From Hydrogenophaga sp. (GTDB lineage Bacteria; Pseudomonadota; Gammaproteobacteria; Burkholderiales; Burkholderiaceae_C), in assembly GCA_011390855.1 (NCBI GenBank), contig JAABRN010000188.1, positions 1 through 6,007 of the forward strand: 6,007 bases of DNA. The letters are read 5' to 3'. The notes beneath the pieces were generated by a model. It saw only the letters and a list, made by a program, of their open reading frames with translations. It searched no databases and was not told where the DNA came from. This document shows, piece after piece, positions 1 through 6,007 of this stretch. The position numbers were made by a program, and so were the translations under genes. Positions within the stretch are counted from its first letter, which is position 1. Each line of letters begins with the position of its first letter.

Positions 1-302
1 CCGATGCGCACTGGCCGTGAGAAGTGCAGGGCCTGGTCAAGGTAGATGGTTCCCGTGCCCGGGAACTGGGTGCCCAGCAGGGCAGAGATCAGCGCACCAC
101 TCCACATGCCATGGGCAATCACACCGTGGAACAGGGTCTCATTGGCGTATTCGGCGTTCAGGTGCGCCGGATTGGTGTCGCCAGAAACGGCAGCGAAGGC
201 CTGGATGTCTTGGTGCGTGAGGGTCCGCAGCAGCCGGGCGCTCTGGCCGATCTGCAGTTCGTCGAAGGTGTGGTTTTCGACAAAGTCGTTGCCGATGTTC
301 AT
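1..302 (-). CDS. MaoC-like (R)-specific enoyl-CoA hydratase domain, N-terminal part of a gene running off the left edge
   Basis: About 100 residues are visible from an ATG at 302, in a frame open to the window edge. The N-terminus has the hot-dog-fold hydratase signature SGDTNPAHL. Asp42 and His47 have the Asp-x4-His spacing of the catalytic pair in PhaJ/MaoC hydratases, which interconvert trans-2-enoyl-CoA and (R)-3-hydroxyacyl-CoA. The HGVIAHGMWSGALIS stretch and the GTIYLDQALHFSRPV strand fit the same family. From memory, this particular N-terminus most resembles fused enoyl-CoA hydratase/phosphate acetyltransferase proteins of betaproteobacteria. The phosphotransacetylase half would lie outside the window, so a standalone PhaJ is equally possible from the visible part. 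The gene lies 49 bases downstream of the dikinase-like gene on the same strand and is probably cotranscribed with it. Only an A-rich, weak ribosome-binding site (AAGAAAAAA) precedes the ATG. Family assignment is firm; the fusion is an inference. Confidence 0.85.
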   Translation of the reverse strand, partial: MNIGNDFVENHTFDELQIGQSARLLRTLTHQDIQAFAAVSGDTNPAHLNAEYANETLFHGVIAHGMWSGALISALLGTQFPGTGTIYLDQALHFSRPVRI

Positions 303-351
303 GGCGTTTTTTCTTTGGTTGGGTTCGATGGGTGGCCGGTGCCACCGCGGT

Positions 352-2009
<1,658 letters not shown>

Positions 2010-2013
<4 letters not shown>

Positions 2014-4067
2014 GCAGACATTCCCGACTTGTTGAAGACCAGTTTGCGAAGCGCATAGCCGGCGGTGAGCAGGCTGTCCGTGGCGCTTTCGATGGTGGCA
2101 GCCAGTTCGGTGGCGAGCGCGAGCGACGTGGGACTCGAATGCAGGGTCTGCACAATGTGCACGCGCGCCCTGCGCAGCAAGTCGTCGCAGATGCGCTCGG
2201 CGCGCAGCATGCGCCAGAGCGCTTGCAGGAAGGCCTCGCTGTCTGCGGGGTCGTTGTGTTCGCTCATGTGTCGGCCTATTTCGATGGCCTTGATCTGATC
2301 CTGTATGGCGGCCAAGGTGGTATCGGCCAGCTCGCACAGCACCGCATTCACAGCCGGTGGGAGACCGGCCAGAGGTTGCGCCAGCGTGATGCTGTGGATG
2401 AAAGTGGCTTCTTCCAACGCATCGGCAATGTCATCCATTTCGTCGAGCAGTTGCACCATGGGGAGCCAGCGTGGCTGACGTTCGGCGCGACGCCGCGCTT
2501 CCATGAGCACGTGGTCCGCCTTGCGTTCCCAGTTTTTCGCGCGCTGCACACCGTCCTCCGTGGTGTTGGCGAACTCAAGCGCTTCACTCAATGCAAGCGC
2601 AAGCGCATGGCAGAAGGCCGCATGCTCAGCCAGCAGGTCGTATTCAAAGGTGCGGCGCTGAAGCACCCGAGCCAGCAGAAGCCTGGCTTCGTCGGCGATC
2701 AGCGCGACGGGTTGCTGCTCACGCAGTTTGATGCTGGCCACCCGCAACAGGTCTTGCAGGAACGACTGGGTCGCGGCTTCGCCCAGTGTGTGATCGAGGC
2801 GGTCGCCAATGCGAAACGCTTCTCCATCCACCGCCTGCATCGCTTCGTAGATGAGCTGCTCACCTCCGGCGAGCAACCAGGCCATGTGACCCAGATCCTG
2901 TTCAGCGGCGTGGCGAAGCACCGCAATGGCCACCGGCTTGCGCACGAAGGCCTGTAGGCGCTTGCGGGCCCGGTTCCAGTCGATCACGAAGACGATGCGC
3001 GAGGCAGTGGCCTCCAGCACCTCCAGCAGCGCCTCGTTGTCAGCGACCTCGAAGACCGCATTGCCCACCCGATACGGCTTGCCCTGGTTCAAACCATCCG
3101 TCGTGCGAGGGTCGAACACCGTCCATTCGAAACCGATGCCTTCCAGCATCTGCCGAAAGAACTCGAAGCGGGCTGCGTGCAGATCCGAATAGGTGAGGTG
3201 GACGGTTCGTTCTTCCACCTCGATCACCAGCACGTGCGCGTCGTTGGTTCCGATATCGTTCTGAATCAGAAGACGCGCCCCGTTCCGGGTGACAGCTGTG
3301 TCCAGGCCTGGGTGATTGAACTTGAGTGGAGCGGTGCGGGCGAGGCCGCGCATGAAAGCGCGGATCAGGGGCCGGTCACCATCCGCCACCTGCCAGACGT
3401 GTGCACCGTCCACATTCTCAGTGGCAACCGACACGGCCATGGCGTTGAGCTGCTTGTGCAGATCCATCACAAGCAGGTGGAAGCTGTCGCTCGCACGCCG
3501 GTTGCCATGTGTCAGTTCGTTCAGCGCCTGCTGGCTCAGGCCTTCCTCATCGTTGAGCTCGTCGATTTTCTTGAGCCAGTGGTCACGTCGCGCCGCCAGG
3601 GCTGAGTCGCTCTTTTCGGCGATGTCGCACAGTGGCCTGGCCATGATGCTCAGGTCGGTGGCGAGAGCCTCCAGCCACAGTGACAGCTGGGGAACAATCA
3701 GTGTCTGGTCTTGCAGATAGGCGGTCGTGGCCAAATCCTTGAGCCATGTCGCGTCCCGCAGGCCCAGATGGGCAACTTCGCGTGTCCAGTCCACCGAGGG
3801 GGATGCGGGGTTGGCCGCTCGCTGCGCCGACGACTGCAGAACCGACAGGTAGAGCTTGAGTCGGTCATTGGCCTGCAAAGCGGCCTTGATCCAGGCGGGC
3901 AGCAACAGTGTGACCTGACCGAGTGAGGCCACAGCGCTTTCTTTTTCCACACAATTTCCGATCCGAGTTGCAATACCCAGATCATTCAGAGAGCATGTGG
4001 CAGCTTGGTGACAGACTTGTATCAACCGTTCTTTATTGGCGCTCAGGGGCATTGCTTGTTCCAACAC
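2010..4067 (-). CDS. PhoU/DUF47-like protein with a long unassigned N-terminal region, partner of the dikinase-like protein
   Basis: The protein has 685 residues and is soluble in appearance, with no signal peptide or membrane segment. Roughly residues 470-680 are helical and resemble PhoU/DUF47 (Pit accessory) proteins. They carry NWERKADHVLMEARRRAER and then LLDEMDDIADALEEATF, giving Glu514/Asp518 and Asp542/Glu543/Asp545/Asp549, the acidic arrangement that binds metal in PhoU-like bundles. The C-terminal helix (about 650-680, ELAATIESATDSLLTAGYALRKLV) also fits. Canonical PhoU and DUF47 proteins are only about 200-240 residues, so about 470 residues are extra. Residues about 1-250 are mostly helical. 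Residues about 260-365 look alpha/beta (ARLLIQNDIGTNDAHVLVIEV, then RIVFVIDWNRARKRL). I cannot name these parts. The start is GTG, chosen because AGGAGG lies six bases upstream. It is first in the operon and overlaps the dikinase-like gene by 4 bases. A role in phosphate sensing or as partner or substrate of the dikinase is inference. The PhoU/DUF47 assignment is moderate. Confidence 0.78.
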
Positions 4068-4134
4068 CCGACTCCTCCTCGTTGAGGAAGCGGAGCGCGG
4101 TCTGGTCGAATCCGATCACGACCACCTCGGTCAT
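4033..4134 (-). CDS. Possible 33-residue small ORF overlapping the start of the 685-residue gene
   Basis: An ATG at 4134 opens a 33-codon frame beginning MTEVVVIGFDQTALRFLNEE and ending at TAA 4035-4033, in a different frame from the overlapping GTG-started gene. The first 21 codons end in G or C in all but one case, as in real genes of this genome. The opening residues loosely resemble the N-terminus of DUF1269 proteins, which are much longer. The frame is open upstream to about 4389 and its middle part also has coding-like third-position bias, so this could be the end of a longer or decayed gene. No Shine-Dalgarno precedes the ATG. It may equally be chance, or a short leader peptide whose translation passes over the ribosome-binding site at 4072-4080. 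Very uncertain. Confidence 0.2.
   Translation of the reverse strand: MTEVVVIGFDQTALRFLNEEESGVGTSNAPERQ
4072..4080 (-). promoter_or_regulatory. Strong Shine-Dalgarno deciding the GTG start at 4067
   Basis: On the minus strand the sequence reads GAGGAGGAG, then TCGG, then GTG TTG GAA. The AGGAGG core (4079-4074) is six bases from the GTG at 4067, which is ideal spacing. It is far too distant from the in-frame ATG at 4052 (about 21 bases), so GTG is the better start. Confidence 0.8.
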
Positions 4135-4208
4135 TTCGGCCGCGCCACGGTGATGTTGATGTCGTGCAAAAGGGAAGCGGTTCGATTCGGGGTCGACCGA
4201 CGGGTCTT

Positions 4209-4220
4209 TCTTGGCCAAGA
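4209..4220. repeat. 12-base perfect palindrome TCTTGGCCAAGA in the divergent region
   Basis: TCTTGGCCAAGA is its own reverse complement; the next flanking pair (T/G) breaks the symmetry. It lies about 110 bases upstream of the membrane-protein ATG and about 140 bases upstream of the operon GTG, a plausible place for a dimeric regulator. No cognate regulator is encoded in the window. A single copy means that chance is a real alternative. Confidence 0.3.
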
Positions 4221-4330
4221 GTGAGACGTGGCTGACGCCCACCGAGCCCCGCCATGGGACGTCGCTGGAATGGGCTACCTGTGTCTGTGAGGCGCTTGCC
4301 CTTTCAATGATCAGCCGGTTAAGCTTGTGA

Positions 4331-5152
4331 ATGATGTCATCACTCCGCCACAATATTGCGCTAGGCATTGCTGGAGCAGATGCGAACACGCTCGCCTGGT
4401 GGCGGGGTCTGTCCGCACTTGCCGCGCTGAATGTGTGCGTCTGGCTTGCGGTGGTGCACTTCGTGCCTGTCGGTGGTGTCTACGGGGGTCTGCATCTCAT
4501 GTTGTCTGGCGTCTACGTGATGGTGTGCGCCTACCGCTCGGTGCTCCCTCGCGTGGACCTTGAGCGGCTCGTGGTCGTGGACACACGTTGGTCCAGCATC
4601 TTTCTGGGCCGCGCCGCTGCCACGGTTGCTGAGATCTGCTTCGCCATTCAGCTGGGTTTGCTGGTCCACCAGTTGGGCGTACTCACCCACATGCCCTGGG
4701 TGCAAGTTGCTGCCTGGGCGATACCGGTGTTCATGGTGGTGGCACAGGGTTTCTGCTGGCACAGCGTTCTGACCTTGAATCACATCACCCAGGCCGTCGA
4801 GTCCCTGCTGTGGGCGGCTGGCTTTGCCTGGATGGCAGCTTTGCTCGCAGTCATCGCCTTCGATAGCAGCGGATGGGTCCATTCGCTGGCGGTCTTCGGG
4901 GTACTTTGCTCGGTGGCATTCGTTGCCTATGTGCTGGGCGTGGACGTGCCGATGTACTGGCGCCGCTACCGGCACGGCCGCCAGCATGGTCAGGCTTACA
5001 TGCGCCTTGACAAGGGAGCGCATGACGCCTGGCATCGCCGCGTGCGCAGCGGCGCATGGGCCGAGTGGAAGGCCGATGCGCTCTGGCTGACGCCTTACTT
5101 CAGCTTCGGTGTCTGGGCCAGCATCGCCATGGCTTTCATTCCAGCTACCTGA
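4331..5152 (+). CDS. Uncharacterised seven-helix integral membrane protein
   Basis: The protein has 273 residues, with hydrophobic segments at about 26-46, 50-69, 95-115, 124-144, 158-177, 182-205 and 253-271. Charged loops lie between them, notably RSVLPRVDLERLVVVDTRWS (69-88) and a basic, His-rich loop at about 210-250 (YWRRYRHGRQHGQ onward). Polar or aromatic residues within helices, such as Glu101 in TVAEICFAIQ, NH at 150-151, Glu157 in VESLLW and the YFSFGVW segment at 256-262, look like conserved functional positions. I do not recognise a named family and assign no function; an uncharacterised inner-membrane protein is the safe label. The start is constrained: TGA at 4328-4330 is in frame and directly abuts ATG ATG, so translation begins at 4331 or 4334. 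No Shine-Dalgarno is evident. It is monocistronic, divergent from the dikinase operon and convergent with the DUF3047 gene. Confidence 0.82.
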   Translation: MMSSLRHNIALGIAGADANTLAWWRGLSALAALNVCVWLAVVHFVPVGGVYGGLHLMLSGVYVMVCAYRSVLPRVDLERLVVVDTRWSSIFLGRAAATVAEICFAIQLGLLVHQLGVLTHMPWVQVAAWAIPVFMVVAQGFCWHSVLTLNHITQAVESLLWAAGFAWMAALLAVIAFDSSGWVHSLAVFGVLCSVAFVAYVLGVDVPMYWRRYRHGRQHGQAYMRLDKGAHDAWHRRVRSGAWAEWKADALWLTPYFSFGVWASIAMAFIPAT

Positions 5153-5247
5153 GGGCTTTCGGGCGCTCAACAAGTTTCCCGTGGCGCGGGCATGCCTGCT
5201 GGCGGGCGGTCTGCGGCATGCTCAGATCCTGCCGGGTGACGCGCCCA
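5153..5247. other. Convergent intergenic gap, no convincing terminator
   Basis: The 95 bases between two genes pointing at each other contain two imperfect inverted repeats. One spans the stop codon (5150-5156 against 5163-5169, one G-G mismatch, loop TTTCGG). The other pairs GCATGCC (5190-5196) with GGCATGC (5215-5221) across an 18-base loop. Neither is followed by a run of T on either strand, so neither is a clear intrinsic terminator. Confidence 0.4.
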
Positions 5248-6007
5248 CTACTGAAGCGAGCCGGTTTTTGCAGTCGTCGAATCCCTGGCAGGCGCCGCGA
5301 AACTCAGCGTGATGGGTCCGTACCAGGCGTCTGCGATGGTTCCGGTGTTGTTGCTGTCGGTCATGATCCCCAGGCTGTGCAGGGCGCCGGGCGGCTCGCC
5401 GAATGCGTGTTGGAAATCCGCTTGCACGTCGCGGTCAAAGTCGATCCACTGCGCCAACCTTGAAGGTCCGGTCTCTATCACCAACTGGCGGATGCGATCG
5501 GTGTGTGGATTGGGGATGACGGTGCCCACAGGGTAGCGGTTGTCCCAGACGTACATGAGTGTGGCAAAGGGCAGTGGTTCTCCCGTGACCAGGCGGGCCA
5601 GTTCCGACAGCATGTGGTCGCGCGGCGAAAAATGTGCCGACCGGTCGCCGTCGAAGCTGAGAATGAGGCGGGCCACAGCGTCGTCCACGTCCCTGTCTTT
5701 CAGATCGGCCTCTTCGATCAAGGCGGGAACGAACCATGAGAAGCTCAACCGATCAGCCTGACTGCTTTCTGTTGGCGATACGGTCACGCGCAGGGTACTG
5801 TTGCCGGCCGCGCTATGGGCATGCAATGCATCACGCCCTGCCATCAAGGTTGGCCGGTAGAGGGTGGGTTGGCGGTCGCCGAAAACCTTGTGTGTCCAAT
5901 CCGTCGGCGTCACAAGACCCACCATCTGCGAGCGGACGGCCCACGCCGAGGCGCGGATGTAAGCATCTGCCGCAGGGCCCACTGCAGGCGCCTCGGGAGC
6001 GGGGCCT
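5248..6007 (-). CDS. DUF3047 family protein, N-terminus beyond the right edge
   Basis: About 253 codons are visible, ending at TAG 5250-5248. The frame is open through the window edge, where it encodes a Pro/Ala-rich run (GPAPEAPAVGPAADAY) typical of a linker just after a signal peptide or lipobox. The true start is therefore probably outside, and the GTG at 5982 is only the most upstream start codon inside. Counting from that GTG, DUF3047-like landmarks appear in order: LSFSWFVPAL (79-88), DVDDAVARLILSFDGD (98-113), LMYVWDN (142-148), NPHTDRIRQLVIETG (158-172), DRDVQADFQHAFGEPP (183-198) and GIMTDSNNTGTIADAWYGPI (205-224). The last block is the most typical (D-x-D/S-N-N-T-G). The family is of unknown function and is often predicted to be exported; its jelly-roll-like beta composition suggests binding to a ligand or surface. 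The gene is convergent with the membrane-protein gene and shows no link to the dikinase operon. Confidence 0.82.
   Translation of the reverse strand, partial: GPAPEAPAVGPAADAYIRASAWAVRSQMVGLVTPTDWTHKVFGDRQPTLYRPTLMAGRDALHAHSAAGNSTLRVTVSPTESSQADRLSFSWFVPALIEEADLKDRDVDDAVARLILSFDGDRSAHFSPRDHMLSELARLVTGEPLPFATLMYVWDNRYPVGTVIPNPHTDRIRQLVIETGPSRLAQWIDFDRDVQADFQHAFGEPPGALHSLGIMTDSNNTGTIADAWYGPITLSFAAPARDSTTAKTGSLQ

Larger units (their letters stand above)
4068..4330. other. Divergent intergenic region between the dikinase operon and the membrane-protein gene
   Basis: These 263 bases separate two divergently read genes and should contain both promoters. I see no convincing sigma-70 pair on either strand. 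A weak plus-strand candidate is TTGCCC (4296-4301), a 17-base spacer and TTAAGC (4319-4324), which would start transcription at or next to the ATG of the membrane-protein gene. On the minus strand TTGAAA (4307-4302) could be a -35 element but lacks a good -10. The region also contains a 12-base perfect palindrome (4209-4220) and the coding-like minus-strand frame described separately. Confidence 0.6.

Noticed and set aside
2014..2337. N-terminal extension of the dikinase-like protein upstream of 2013
   Set aside because: The frame is open, but the residues are Arg/His/Ala-rich without PPDK similarity and would overlap the upstream gene by more than 300 bases. The ATG in the ATGA overlap explains the start.
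4170..4200. tRNA T-arm-like sequence GGTTCGATTC
   Set aside because: The bases on either side do not form the required 5-base-pair stem, and no acceptor or anticodon arm is found around it.
4361..5173. 270-codon minus-strand frame opposite the membrane-protein gene
   Set aside because: It is a His/Arg/Pro-rich shadow of a gene with seven clear hydrophobic segments on the plus strand.
5150..5221. Inverted repeats in the convergent gap as intrinsic terminators
   Set aside because: The stems are short or mismatched and no T-run follows on either strand.

Overview
The window is GC-rich with compact, tightly packed genes and strong G/C preference at third codon positions. The gene content (a MaoC-type hydratase start like those of fused hydratase/phosphotransacetylases, a PPDK-like dikinase, a PhoU/DUF47-like protein and a DUF3047 protein) suggests a betaproteobacterium, probably Burkholderiales/Comamonadaceae. 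That placement is an inference from protein style, not from a marker gene.

Layout. A minus-strand operon fills about the first 4.07 kb. Read in the direction of transcription, it starts with a 685-residue protein (4067 to 2010) that has a PhoU/DUF47-like helical C-terminus and a long N-terminal part I cannot assign. This overlaps by 4 bases (ATGA) a 553-residue protein (2013 to 352) that has the ATP-grasp and phosphohistidine domains of pyruvate phosphate dikinase but stops before the PEP/pyruvate barrel. After 49 bases comes the start of a MaoC-like enoyl-CoA hydratase (302 to beyond position 1), whose N-terminus looks like the hydratase half of bifunctional enoyl-CoA hydratase/phosphate acetyltransferases. 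A 263-base divergent intergenic region (4068-4330) holds a very strong Shine-Dalgarno for the operon, a 12-base palindrome and a short stretch with coding-like composition. To its right, on the plus strand, is a seven-helix membrane protein of unknown function (4331-5152). A 95-base convergent gap follows, then a DUF3047 protein on the minus strand (5248 to beyond 6007) whose N-terminus is cut by the window edge.

How they may work together. The dikinase-like protein keeps every ATP-site and phospho-transfer residue I can check, yet lacks the domain that would accept the phosphate. It is translationally coupled to a protein with a phosphate-regulator-like fold. The next gene may belong to acetyl-CoA/acetyl-phosphate metabolism. 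The common thread is phosphate and high-energy phosphoryl transfer. The most interesting hypothesis is a two-gene unit in which the truncated dikinase phosphorylates, or is controlled by, its 685-residue partner. The orphan membrane protein and the DUF3047 protein have no evident link to that unit beyond the shared divergent region.
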